This document shows positions 46,307 through 53,846 of a stretch of DNA of 64,000 nt, in pieces. Numbering within the stretch: the stretch's first letter is position 1; each line of letters starts with the position of its first letter. A program made the position numbers and the translations under genes. The notes below the pieces were generated by a model. It did not search any database. It saw only the letters and a list, made by a program, of their open reading frames with translations, and was not told where the DNA came from. Source of the stretch: Leptospira perolatii. GTDB taxonomy: Bacteria; Spirochaetota; Leptospiria; Leptospirales; Leptospiraceae. Where the stretch lies: assembly GCF_002811875.1 (NCBI RefSeq), contig NZ_NPDZ01000001.1, forward strand, positions 496,001 through 560,000. Direction: 5' to 3'.

Positions 46307-46891
46307 TTAGAAATTTATTAAGTAGTGAACTAGTTTGTCTAGCGCGATTTTACGATGTGATACTTCGTTTTTTCGAGATTCGGGCACTTGCGAGAATCTA
46401 GCTTGAAAGGGTGGATAATAAAAAATCGGGTCGTAGCCGAATCCATGCCCGGTCTGATCGTAATCTTCCGCAATCTTTCCCTTACACTCTCCCTCAAAGG
46501 AAACTTCTAAGTCTGGACCAACCAAAGCCATGACGCAAACATACTTTGCGCTTCGATCTTCTTTTCCTTGGATTTCATGCAAGAGTAGCCTTGCTCTGCC
46601 CTCGTCGTTCAAACCGTCTCCACCATAGATAGCCGAATTGACTCCGGGCTTTCCTTCTAGAGCATCTACGCAAATTCCTGAGTCGTCCGCTAAGGACAAG
46701 AGTCCAGATTGTTTGTGCAAATCTTTTGCTTTAATGAATGCGTTTTCTTGAAACGTAGACCCAGTTTCATCAGGACCAAAACTAATTCTAAGCTCCTTAG
46801 GTGTTTTTACCTCGAAGCCCAATGGTTCAAGTATGGCCTTGATTTCTCTTACTTTATGAGGGTTGTTGGTGGCTAATGCTAAAGATTTCAA
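46307..46891 (-). CDS. rdgB: Non-canonical purine NTP pyrophosphatase (RdgB/HAM1)
   Basis: RdgB hydrolyses dITP, XTP and similar triphosphates to keep damaged purines out of DNA. The 194-residue protein has the start block LALATNNPHKVREIKAIL (4-21), the catalytic Asp segment LADDSGICVDALEGKPGVNSA and GHGFGYDPIFYYP, all typical. It starts with TTG at 46891, which overlaps the TGA of the STAS gene (TTGA), so the two are translationally coupled. The TTG also occurs in the dehydrogenase/methyltransferase pair of this window. Confidence 0.95.
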   Translation of the reverse strand: MKSLALATNNPHKVREIKAILEPLGFEVKTPKELRISFGPDETGSTFQENAFIKAKDLHKQSGLLSLADDSGICVDALEGKPGVNSAIYGGDGLNDEGRARLLLHEIQGKEDRSAKYVCVMALVGPDLEVSFEGECKGKIAEDYDQTGHGFGYDPIFYYPPFQARFSQVPESRKNEVSHRKIALDKLVHYLINF

Positions 46892-47226
46892 TTGCCGAGT
46901 TTGAACTCGTCAAATGCGTCTTCAATTGTAGGAACAACTTTGAAAACTTTATCCAGCATCGTAATTTCGAATAGCTGGAGCAAATCTTCGTCGTTTACAA
47001 CGATGATAATATCGCCTTCCGCGGAATTGAATTTCTTCTTATAGGAAACCAAAATTCCGAGCGCGGTAGAGCAAATATGGTTCACCTCTGTTAGATCAAT
47101 AATGACCTTTGGGGAAGGGGAGAAATTGTGATCACTTAAGTTACGGTCCAGTTCCTCGCTATCGGATTGGAGGATGGATCCGGAGATCTTGATGATATGA
47201 ATGTCGTCTTGAACCGTAATTTCCAT
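46888..47226 (-). CDS. STAS-domain protein, anti-sigma factor antagonist type
   Basis: The 112-residue protein is a single STAS domain. VIIDLTEVNHICSTALGILVSYKKKF (about 41-66) has the conserved Ser (CSTALG) that is phosphorylated in SpoIIAA-like antagonists, and IIIVVNDEDLLQLFEITMLDKVF is the following part. It probably controls an anti-sigma kinase encoded elsewhere; no such kinase is adjacent. It is coupled to rdgB, an unlikely functional partner. The 471-bp gap upstream holds repeat copy B. Confidence 0.88.
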   Translation of the reverse strand: MEITVQDDIHIIKISGSILQSDSEELDRNLSDHNFSPSPKVIIDLTEVNHICSTALGILVSYKKKFNSAEGDIIIVVNDEDLLQLFEITMLDKVFKVVPTIEDAFDEFKLGN

Positions 47227-47697
47227 TGGGGGTACCGAGACCTTGTGTGCCGATTGGATTTTTTTATAGCAAGCAAAAAACGGTCTTTTGCGGTCATTTG
47301 GGGCCTTATTCTTGCAAAATTAGAAAAATGGAATCCGATTCCTGCAAGCCCTGGGAGAAAATGTGACTCTATCAGACATAAGGGTAGGTTAATTGCGGAT
47401 GGGCCCCGCCCATCGTGGGTGGGGGGATGGTGGAGGGTACACACCGGCACCTAAACAGCGCGATATCCGAAGTTTCGTTTTTTTTCAAGCCGTAATTTCT
47501 GTGGAGGCTTTTGTAGGAGCTCCTACAAATTTCAAAAATTCCTATCTTCTTGGTACCTAAATGTTGGATCCAGTCAGAAATATAACGAGCGCTATATATA
47601 AAAATCTCCAAATATAAGAGGGATGTAAGACTTCTGTTTTTCAAAAAATGGACCGGAACCTACTATAAGCCCTGGAAAATCATTTTAGGTGAAATTG
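47227..47697. other. Long divergent intergenic region
   Basis: This gap of 471 bp between the STAS gene (minus) and the PI-PLC-like gene (plus) is filled in its centre by repeat copy B (47404-47529). On either side I see no ORF with a ribosome-binding site and no tRNA. The promoters of both genes should lie at the ends; an A/T-rich stretch with the AGCGCT palindrome (47588-47593) lies upstream of the PI-PLC-like gene. Confidence 0.5.
47404..47529 (+). repeat. Composite intergenic repeat, copy B
   Basis: The hairpin arms are CCCCGCCCA (47404-47412) and TGGGTGGGG (47416-47424), with one G-T pair. The T-rich block TTCGTTTTTTTTCAAG (47474-47489) follows, then the palindrome (47510-47529, core TGTAGGAGCTCCTACA at 47512-47527), here extended to 20 bp. 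GTACACAC (47437-47444) is shared with the complement of copy C. Order and spacing match copies A and C. Confidence 0.8.
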
Positions 47698-48975
47698 ATG
47701 AAGAAAATTGAGATGCTCCTTTTTGCAGCCATCTTTCTGTTTGCGGGCAGTTCGTTGTTCGCGAGCAGAGGTGCGGTTGTAGAAAACCCCATCGACGTAT
47801 TTGAAAAGTCGTCAGAAGCAAAAGGTCTTTCTTTGCAAAGACAGATTCAAGTAGAAACGAATCTTCCTGTTCATAGGGCGTTGTTTTACGGAACTCACAA
47901 TTCGTATAACAGCAAAGCATATGCAGGACCGTTCTTTTCTTATGCGTTTCCGAACCAACAGTATTCGATCGGTGATCAATTACGACTTGGCGCAAGATTC
48001 ATAGAGTTGGATGTACACTACACTTTGGGTGCACACTTCAAAAAAGAATTCTTGCTCTGTCATGCACAAGCAAATGGTGTAGGTTGCAATGTATTCGATC
48101 GCCCGGTTCAAAAAGGGTTGGAAGAGATTCGAAACTGGGTAACTAAATCAGAAAATCGTAATGAAGTTCTAATTCTTTATATAGAAGACTATATAGATAA
48201 TAGAACAGACGAATTTCTGGGAATTCTAAAATCCTACTTGGATCCCTACCTTTATCGCTATAACGGTTCCTGCGGAGACATTCCGAGTCCAGCAGACATG
48301 CCTAAGCTGAAAGATATGGTGAATTCAAATCAAAGAATTCTTCTCATGAGCAACGGCTGCTATGGTGGTTCTTGGAATAGTTACTTTAAGAAGACTTTCT
48401 TTGGTCCATACACTGCGCATCCTAAAGAATTCAAAGGATACCCAGATTGTAATTGGAGCAGAAGTAATTTCGAGCAGAGTATGACTCGAATCTACAACGA
48501 TAGCACGAATTACTTTGGAATTTTTGACGGCGCTAAGGAAACCGGAGTATTCACAAAAGATAATATTTCTCAAATGTTGTCGTGCGAAGTAAATGTATTC
48601 GGAATTGATCAGTTTAATCCTGATTTTGCAAAAATGGGACTTTGGTCCTGGGCAAGTGCGGAACCGAACAATGCCGGCGGTAATGAAGATTGTGTACAAT
48701 CTTGGGGAGACGGGCGTTGGAATGATAATAATTGCTCGGCTTCATTAAGATACGCTTGCAAAAGCGGATCAAATAACTGGGTGATCACCTCTTCTTCCGG
48801 TCCATGGTCAAATGGAAAGTCCGTTTGTGGTGCTCTTGGAGCATCTTTCTCGGTTCCTTTGACTCCGTACGAAAATCGCAAATTACAAGAAGCTAAAGCT
48901 TCTGCTGGGACCAACGATGTCTGGGTCGATTTGACCGACCAATACAACGAAGGTTACTGGGAAAGAGGTCGTTAA
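47698..48975 (+). CDS. Exported PI-PLC-like phosphodiesterase with C-type-lectin-like C-terminus
   Basis: I start at ATG 47698 (AGGTGA upstream; GTG 47689 is the alternative). The 425-residue protein has a signal peptide (about 1-24) and a PI-PLC X-type TIM barrel (about 50-305) with the two catalytic His in GTHNSYN (H66) and CHAQ (H122) and the acidic FIELDVHY near 101. Family members cut the phosphodiester of inositol phospholipids. Residues about 315-421 hold C-type-lectin-like pieces: EPNN (322-325), WND (341-343), CSAS..YACK, and then WSNGKSVCGALGA and YENRKLQEAK in reversed order. A good terminator follows the stop. Confidence 0.82.
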   Translation: MKKIEMLLFAAIFLFAGSSLFASRGAVVENPIDVFEKSSEAKGLSLQRQIQVETNLPVHRALFYGTHNSYNSKAYAGPFFSYAFPNQQYSIGDQLRLGARFIELDVHYTLGAHFKKEFLLCHAQANGVGCNVFDRPVQKGLEEIRNWVTKSENRNEVLILYIEDYIDNRTDEFLGILKSYLDPYLYRYNGSCGDIPSPADMPKLKDMVNSNQRILLMSNGCYGGSWNSYFKKTFFGPYTAHPKEFKGYPDCNWSRSNFEQSMTRIYNDSTNYFGIFDGAKETGVFTKDNISQMLSCEVNVFGIDQFNPDFAKMGLWSWASAEPNNAGGNEDCVQSWGDGRWNDNNCSASLRYACKSGSNNWVITSSSGPWSNGKSVCGALGASFSVPLTPYENRKLQEAKASAGTNDVWVDLTDQYNEGYWERGR

Positions 48976-49015
48976 AAAGATACTCTTTTAACCTCGGAAT
49001 CCATCCTCACTAACA

Positions 49016-49059
49016 ACCGATCTAGGGATATGCCGCTTCCCCAGGGTCGGTTTTTTTTT
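49016..49059 (+). terminator. Rho-independent terminator after the PI-PLC-like gene
   Basis: ACCGA (49016-49020) pairs with TCGGT (49047-49051), with further imperfect pairing inside, and a run of nine T (49051-49059) follows. Confidence 0.65.
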
Positions 49060-49249
49060 GCCTCATAATCGCACTGTTTCTTTCGAAAACTGATGGAAAT
49101 CTGTGGCAAATTTGCAGGTTCTTCTTGCTTCTTTTTGGCAGTTCTGCTTAATATAGGATCCCAAACGGTCCGTCCAGATTTCTAAAATCCGAGCGAGATA
49201 GGATTTTGGATTCTCTGGTTTCGGGACAGTCAACAAAGATTACGTTTCT

Positions 49250-49924
49250 ATGAAGTACCAGTCCTACAGAGTGCTCGTCGCTGAAGACGATGAAACGACC
49301 GCTGAACTTCTTCAGCGATTCTTGGAGCAATACAATTTCGAAGTCGACCATGTTGTGGATGGAATGGCTGCCGAACTAAAGCTCAGAAAAGAAGTGTATG
49401 ACTTAATCTTGCTTGATAACCGAATGCCGGTCATGACTGGGCTTCGACTGGTAAACAGAATTCCGGACAGAAACCGGCAGACTCCGATTATCTTTCTTAC
49501 TGCTAGTAACGAGAAAGAAGATATAGTTAACGCTGCGTCCAGTAAACAACTTGCAGCTTATATAATTAAGCCATTTCAGCCGGACCAGCTTTTAGATCGT
49601 ATTTGCAAAGCTATCGGCATCCAATCCAATCAATTGGTCAATAAGAGATCCTTTCCGTTCACTGTCGAACTTGCTCAGAAGGTTTCCTACGGAGTAGGAG
49701 CAAAGCTGAACGGATGTCCTTATAACAAGAACGCAGAAAGGATCGTGCAGGAAGTGGCTTTCGTTTTAAAAGAGCTTCCGGAGCCCAGAAAATTTTTCTT
49801 AGAGATTGGCCCTCAGTTTTACTTTCGAAAAAATGCAAAAGAAATCCTTTCTTCAGTCGTTACGCGCCTTGCGTCTAAATATGAAATTCCCGAAGAAGAT
49901 ATCCTGGTGATTGATCAACCCTGA
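49250..49924 (+). CDS. Response regulator with unassigned C-terminal domain
   Basis: The 224-residue protein has an N-terminal receiver domain: EDDETTAELLQRFLEQ with the acidic pocket (about 11-13), the phospho-acceptor Asp in LILLDNRMPVMTGLRL (about 58-73), FLTASN and KPF (about 109-111). The last 100 residues (VELAQKVSYGVGAKLNGCPYNKN, EPRKFFLEIGPQFYFRKNA) match no DNA-binding, GGDEF, HDOD or PP2C domain I know. The output is therefore unknown. No histidine kinase gene is adjacent. It lies 61 bp before the Spy-like gene on the same strand. Confidence 0.82.
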   Translation: MKYQSYRVLVAEDDETTAELLQRFLEQYNFEVDHVVDGMAAELKLRKEVYDLILLDNRMPVMTGLRLVNRIPDRNRQTPIIFLTASNEKEDIVNAASSKQLAAYIIKPFQPDQLLDRICKAIGIQSNQLVNKRSFPFTVELAQKVSYGVGAKLNGCPYNKNAERIVQEVAFVLKELPEPRKFFLEIGPQFYFRKNAKEILSSVVTRLASKYEIPEEDILVIDQP

Positions 49925-49984
49925 TTTTTTTTGGAACCGCTTCCTCAGTTTCTGGTCCCAGATTCAGTAACGAGGAAATAACCA

Positions 49985-50434
49985 ATGTTTCGAAAGATCG
50001 CAAAAATTTCAGCTGTCGCTCTAGTACTTGGACTAGCGGTGGCAGTAACACAAGGATGTCACCACAGATGGCATTCTCCGGAAAAAAGGGCGGAATACAT
50101 CGTCAAAAAACTAAAATCCGAACTAGACTTGACTGACGCGCAGTCTGCTACTCTTGACAAGATCAAGGACGAAGTCCTGGCAAAACGCAAGGAACTCCAA
50201 CTGGGTGGCCCAATGCTTCCAAAAGAGGCCATTGAGGAATTAAGGGGCGCTACACTGAATGTAGATAAGTGGAACAAGGTCGGCGAGGAAAGAGAAAAAA
50301 AGATGAGCACAATGAGAGTCTTCTTTCTTAAAAAAGCAGTCGAATTTCATGCAGTACTCACTCCGGAACAAAGGAACAAGCTTGCAGATCTTGTGATAAA
50401 ATTCCAGAGTAGATTTGATAGGGCTGACGGTTAA
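49985..50434 (+). CDS. Spy/CpxP-like periplasmic lipoprotein, possible metal or envelope sensor
   Basis: The 149-residue protein has a signal ending in VTQGC, a likely lipobox, so Cys25 or so would be lipid-modified. Right after it comes CHHRWHSPE, a His-rich stretch that could bind metal. The rest is helical: LKSELDLTDAQSATLDKIKDEVLAKRKEL and VLTPEQRNKLADLVIKFQSRF match the LTxxQ repeats of Spy, CpxP, ZraP and CnrX. These proteins act as chaperones or as metal sensors. It lies 22 bp before an ECF sigma gene, as a sensor would. Confidence 0.78.
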   Translation: MFRKIAKISAVALVLGLAVAVTQGCHHRWHSPEKRAEYIVKKLKSELDLTDAQSATLDKIKDEVLAKRKELQLGGPMLPKEAIEELRGATLNVDKWNKVGEEREKKMSTMRVFFLKKAVEFHAVLTPEQRNKLADLVIKFQSRFDRADG

Positions 50435-50456
50435 GGGATAGAATCCCTACGGAGGA

Positions 50457-51017
50457 ATGATGGGAGAAGAAGAGTTTTCCCGATTCGTAGAAGATACAAG
50501 AGAGATCGTCTTATCGGCGATCTCTCGTAATTTGTCTGAGCGATTTGCATATGCGATCGATGACGTCGCTCAAGAAACGTATCTTAGAGCTTACAAGGCT
50601 TTGCAGAAAGGTCAGTTTAGGGGAGAATCCAAACTGACCACTTGGTTATACACAATTGCTAGAAACGAATCTCTTAGAATGAATGAGAATCTAGCAAGGG
50701 AAGAAGCGAAGGCGGAACGTGCCGGCAGAAGATCCGTCGAAGCAAGGCAAGAAGAATTCTCCCATTCTCAGGATGACAATAGCCTGGAACATTTGCCTAG
50801 CTGGGAAAAAGCAAAGACCTGGTTGTTAAAAATCCCTGAATCGTATCGTACTGTCTTGCAGTACTATTTATCCGGATTTTCAGAAAGAGAAATCGCGGAA
50901 ACTTTAGGTGTTCCAGCTGGCACGGTAAAATCTAGGGCAGCAAGAGGAAGGGAAATGCTTCGCAGAATTTATCATGCAGAGCGAAGGGACGGAGGCGCGA
51001 TATGGAGCGAGCCGTGA
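50457..51017 (+). CDS. ECF-family sigma factor
   Basis: The 186-residue protein has region 2 (FAYAIDDVAQETYLRAYKALQKG and LTTWLYTIARNESLRMN) and region 4 (YLSGFSEREIAETLGVPAGTVKSRAARGREMLRR). The ATG pair at 50457/50460 follows GGAGG (50451-50455); 50460 has the better spacing. It is the second gene of a Spy-like/sigma/small-membrane-protein run and overlaps the next gene by 16 bp. The role would be to turn on an envelope or metal response when released by its regulator. Confidence 0.9.
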   Translation: MMGEEEFSRFVEDTREIVLSAISRNLSERFAYAIDDVAQETYLRAYKALQKGQFRGESKLTTWLYTIARNESLRMNENLAREEAKAERAGRRSVEARQEEFSHSQDDNSLEHLPSWEKAKTWLLKIPESYRTVLQYYLSGFSEREIAETLGVPAGTVKSRAARGREMLRRIYHAERRDGGAIWSEP

Positions 51018-51304
51018 ATAAAAACCTTAACTTACAAGAAGAAGTTCAGAAGAGAAAATCGGATCCGCAATGGTCCAAACATCTAGCGAGCTGCGTAATA
51101 CAAAAATACTGTGCAGAATCCGGGTCTAGAAAATTCGGATCAGGAACTGTTTCAAGGTTTTTGGCAGCGGCTGCAATTCTTCTGCTCACTTTGGGTCTCG
51201 GTTGGACCACGATGAACGTTTTGAATTCTCAGGAAGATGAAATTGTTTACGGGATCTCTTCTATTTTGGAAGGCGAACCTTACTTAAGCAGCTTAGAAGA
51301 ATAG
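51002..51304 (+). CDS. Small membrane protein, probable anti-sigma factor
   Basis: This 100-residue protein has a cytoplasmic N-terminal part of about 48 residues, one membrane helix (about 51-69, FLAAAAILLLTLGLGWTTM) and a 30-residue acidic periplasmic tail. Two Cys in the cytoplasmic part (LASCVIQKYC) could hold a metal or sense redox, but no classical ZAS motif is present. Single-helix topology, small size and 16-bp overlap with the sigma gene fit an anti-sigma role like CnrY. The assignment rests on context more than sequence. Confidence 0.6.
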   Translation: MERAVNKNLNLQEEVQKRKSDPQWSKHLASCVIQKYCAESGSRKFGSGTVSRFLAAAAILLLTLGLGWTTMNVLNSQEDEIVYGISSILEGEPYLSSLEE

Positions 51305-51371
51305 TTCAAAATTTTTTTTCGCAATCTGTGTTCTCTGGGAACCGAATCGTTGAAATCCTGGAGGATACAGA

Positions 51372-51719
51372 ATGAAAAATCTTTCTCTCACGGTCTTGGA
51401 CGGAAATTTAACCGCAGACCCTCAACTCAAGAAAACGCCGAACGGAAAGTCGGTCGCTCAGTTTACACTTGCAGTCAATCATTTCACTCGTTCGGAAAAT
51501 GAAGACGGAGATGTTTCTTACTTTGATATAGAGACTTGGGACAAAAGTGCAGAAGCTTGCTCCGAGTATTTAAAGAAAGGTCGAAAAGTCACAGTAGTCG
51601 GATACCTGAAGCAAGACAGATGGAAGAACCAGGAGGGACAAAGTCGCTCGAAAGTGAAGATAATCGCGGATGATGTTCGCTTTGACGGGTTCGATAAAAG
51701 GGAAAAGGAAGCAGCATAA
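51372..51719 (+). CDS. ssb: Single-stranded DNA-binding protein
   Basis: The 115-residue protein is an OB-fold SSB. It shows LTVLDGNLTADPQLKKTPNGKSVAQFTLAVN (about 5-35), YFDIETWDKSAEACSEYLKKGRKVTVVGYLKQDRW and VKIIADDVRFDG. It ends in KREKEAA, so the flexible linker and the acidic DDDIPF-like tip used to recruit repair proteins are absent. A good GGAGG ribosome-binding site precedes the ATG. Either this is a minor SSB or leptospires use another interaction route. Confidence 0.93.
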   Translation: MKNLSLTVLDGNLTADPQLKKTPNGKSVAQFTLAVNHFTRSENEDGDVSYFDIETWDKSAEACSEYLKKGRKVTVVGYLKQDRWKNQEGQSRSKVKIIADDVRFDGFDKREKEAA

Positions 51720-51933
51720 AAACTCTTCGGTCGACATCTAAATAGTTCAAAAAATTTCCTTTCATACAATTGGCCAAGGCAATGCGAGTTTACTTCACAA
51801 TTCGTAACACATCGATTCGCCTTGGTCATCGTTTGCCGGGGATTTTCCCCGGCTATATTCTTGCAAATCTCTGGTTTCATTCTGAGGTAACCTTGACACG
51901 GTTCGGATGGTCCAAGTTATTGTAAGGGGAACT

Positions 51934-52509
51934 ATGATTACGGCGATATGCGCACCTTCCTCGAATGAAATGCTCTCTTCGTTAACCAGAATTACGAATG
52001 AGGAATTGGATGGATTTCGAAGAGGATTGCCTTCAGGAACCACCGAATTGGTAGATTGCGACGCGGATACTTTTCTATTTTTAAATCCATCGTTCCGCAG
52101 TTCCTCTTTGGTTTCGTATCCAATCGATTCGAGTTTGGAAGAGTCCTTAAAGTTCAAAGACGGATTGATTCCTGTAGTTACAGTGGATGCAAAGAATCAA
52201 ATCTTAATGCAGGCATTCTCGAATCTAGAAAGTCTTCGGATGACCTTAAAAAATAAGAGAGGTACCTACTTTAGCAGATCCAGAAATTCGCTCTGGCTAA
52301 AAGGCGATACTTCTGGTCACATCCAAAATGTACTAGAAATTTTGGTCTCCGAAGATAAGACATTTCTAGTGTATCGAGTGGAACAAGTAGGTGCTGCCTG
52401 CCACGAGGGATATTACTCCTGCTTTTTTAGAGAAAAGACTGGCAATGGAGAATATAAGACACTTTCTATACCGTTTTTCGGAAAGGAAAATACGAAGAAC
52501 ACGCTTTAA
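51934..52509 (+). CDS. hisI: HisI-like phosphoribosyl-AMP cyclohydrolase with altered metal site
   Basis: HisI opens the purine ring of phosphoribosyl-AMP in histidine synthesis. The ATG at 51934 has AAGGGG upstream and gives 191 residues. Residues about 72-165 align with HisI: LKFKDGLIPVV, TYFSRSRNSLWLKGDTSGH (111-129) and ACHEGYYSCFFR (155-166), which keeps two zinc Cys. The metal motif DCDxD before them is replaced by SEDKT (139-143), with only one Asp kept. The N-terminal extension, absent from normal HisI, contains DCDADTFLFL (41-50). The enzyme may be a paralogue or use a rearranged site. Confidence 0.75.
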   Translation: MITAICAPSSNEMLSSLTRITNEELDGFRRGLPSGTTELVDCDADTFLFLNPSFRSSSLVSYPIDSSLEESLKFKDGLIPVVTVDAKNQILMQAFSNLESLRMTLKNKRGTYFSRSRNSLWLKGDTSGHIQNVLEILVSEDKTFLVYRVEQVGAACHEGYYSCFFREKTGNGEYKTLSIPFFGKENTKNTL

Positions 52510-52562
52510 ATGGATTTCGATTTTTTTAACTTTTGTCGATATGTCCAGAGGGACTTTTCAGT

Positions 52563-53582
52563 ATGAATTCTAAGAAAAAATTCCTCCTACTTTCCGGTAT
52601 AGTACTGGGGGGACTCGCACTAATTGCACTCGTAACATTCTTTATTGTGGATGAACTGAAGGGCGGGGCTGTAGGCGCAGGCCAAGTAAAAGTGGATATT
52701 TCTATCGAACCGGGGGACACACCTTCGGAGGTAACGGATGTATTGTCGAAGAACGGTCTGATCAAATCTTCGAAATATTTTCTATTCTTGATCAAGGCGA
52801 CTCGGTCGGCGAACAAAATCAAGGTCGGCTTGTATGAGATCAATGACGGAATGGATTCTCGTAAAATCCTGCAAGTGATTACCGAAGGAAAGGTTAAGCT
52901 GGTACATTTTACAGTTCCCGAGGGATACAACAACCGGCAAATTGGGGACCTTCTAGTTCAGAAAAATCTGGTAAAAAGTAGAGCTGATTTTTTAAACGCA
53001 GCAAATAAGACGGAAATATTGAGAGAATTTAATATACCTGCCGGAACTTCGGAAGGTTATCTTTTCCCCGAGACTTATAGCGTTCCGGTAAATTATCCCT
53101 CGGATAAGATTGCGAGAATGATGATCAAACGGTTCTTTGCAAAGCTAGAAAAGATTCCGAATTCTAAGGATCTGACTCCCAAAAAACTTCATGAAATCGT
53201 AGTTCTTGCTTCGGTTGTGGAGAGAGAGGCGAAGAAAAACGAGGAAAGACCGTTAATGGCAGGTGTGTTTCTGAATCGTTTAAAGCAGGATATTCCATTG
53301 GAGTCTTGCGCCACGATTCAATATTTGTTCGACAAACCTCATCCTCGCATCTTTGAAAAAGATCTTAAGATTGTTTCTCCATATAACACTTATTTAAATA
53401 AAGGATATCCACCTGGGCCGATTTCGAATCCGGGACTTCCTGCGCTCGAGGCCGCCTTTATGCCGGCGCAAACAGATTATCTGTTCTTTCTGTTAAAGCC
53501 GGACGGTTTCCATTACTTTTCTAAAACATTCAAGGAACACGCGGAAGCAAAGAAAAAGTACATAGATGTGCTTTACGAGTAG
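52563..53582 (+). CDS. mltG: Endolytic murein transglycosylase MltG
   Basis: MltG cuts nascent glycan strands at the inner membrane and sets their length. From ATG 52563 (339 residues) it has a membrane anchor (about 6-29, FLLLSGIVLGGLALIALVTFFIV), a LysM-like segment (ISIEPGDTPSEVTDVLSKNGLI), TVPEGYNNRQIGDLL and the YceG core, with the catalytic Glu in LASVVEREAKKNEERP and the end block NTYLNKGYPPGPISNPGLPALEAA. All family blocks are present. The small 53592 gene follows 9 bp later. Confidence 0.93.
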   Translation: MNSKKKFLLLSGIVLGGLALIALVTFFIVDELKGGAVGAGQVKVDISIEPGDTPSEVTDVLSKNGLIKSSKYFLFLIKATRSANKIKVGLYEINDGMDSRKILQVITEGKVKLVHFTVPEGYNNRQIGDLLVQKNLVKSRADFLNAANKTEILREFNIPAGTSEGYLFPETYSVPVNYPSDKIARMMIKRFFAKLEKIPNSKDLTPKKLHEIVVLASVVEREAKKNEERPLMAGVFLNRLKQDIPLESCATIQYLFDKPHPRIFEKDLKIVSPYNTYLNKGYPPGPISNPGLPALEAAFMPAQTDYLFFLLKPDGFHYFSKTFKEHAEAKKKYIDVLYE

Positions 53583-53591
53583 GAGAATCCG

Positions 53592-53846
53592 ATGCCGGCG
53601 CAATTGAACGAAATCGAAACAGTCGCGAATCAGTTAAAAGAAGTCCAAAAAGCTCTCGATGTTTTCAAACAAAAACAGCTAAAGCGAGAATCTGTGGATG
53701 AAGCGGCTTTAACCTTTGTAGAGAAAGCTTCCTTGGTGTTAGATAGAGCGGAAAAAGGTGTCATTCACTTGACAGAAGATCAAAAAAGAAGAATTCGAAA
53801 TAATCTATTAAAAATTCGTAATTCGTTGGTCACTTATCAAAAATGA
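53592..53846 (+). CDS. Small conserved hypothetical protein
   Basis: This 84-residue protein is all charged helix (IETVANQLKEVQKALDVFKQKQL, FVEKASLVLDRAEKG) with no signal peptide, probably a short coiled coil. It begins 9 bp after mltG and its TGA overlaps the ATG of the GFA-type gene (ATGA), so it is translated within that transcript. Function unknown; position suggests a cell-wall-related or housekeeping partner. Confidence 0.7.
   Translation: MPAQLNEIETVANQLKEVQKALDVFKQKQLKRESVDEAALTFVEKASLVLDRAEKGVIHLTEDQKRRIRNNLLKIRNSLVTYQK

Noticed and set aside
47167..47454. Plus-strand frame of 95 codons over the STAS start and repeat copy B
   Set aside because: It is antisense to the STAS gene and passes through the GC-rich hairpin of the repeat, with no ribosome-binding site.
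48325..48947. Two minus-strand frames inside the PI-PLC-like gene
   Set aside because: The plus-strand product has the catalytic His residues and conserved motifs over the same bases, so the minus frames are shadows.
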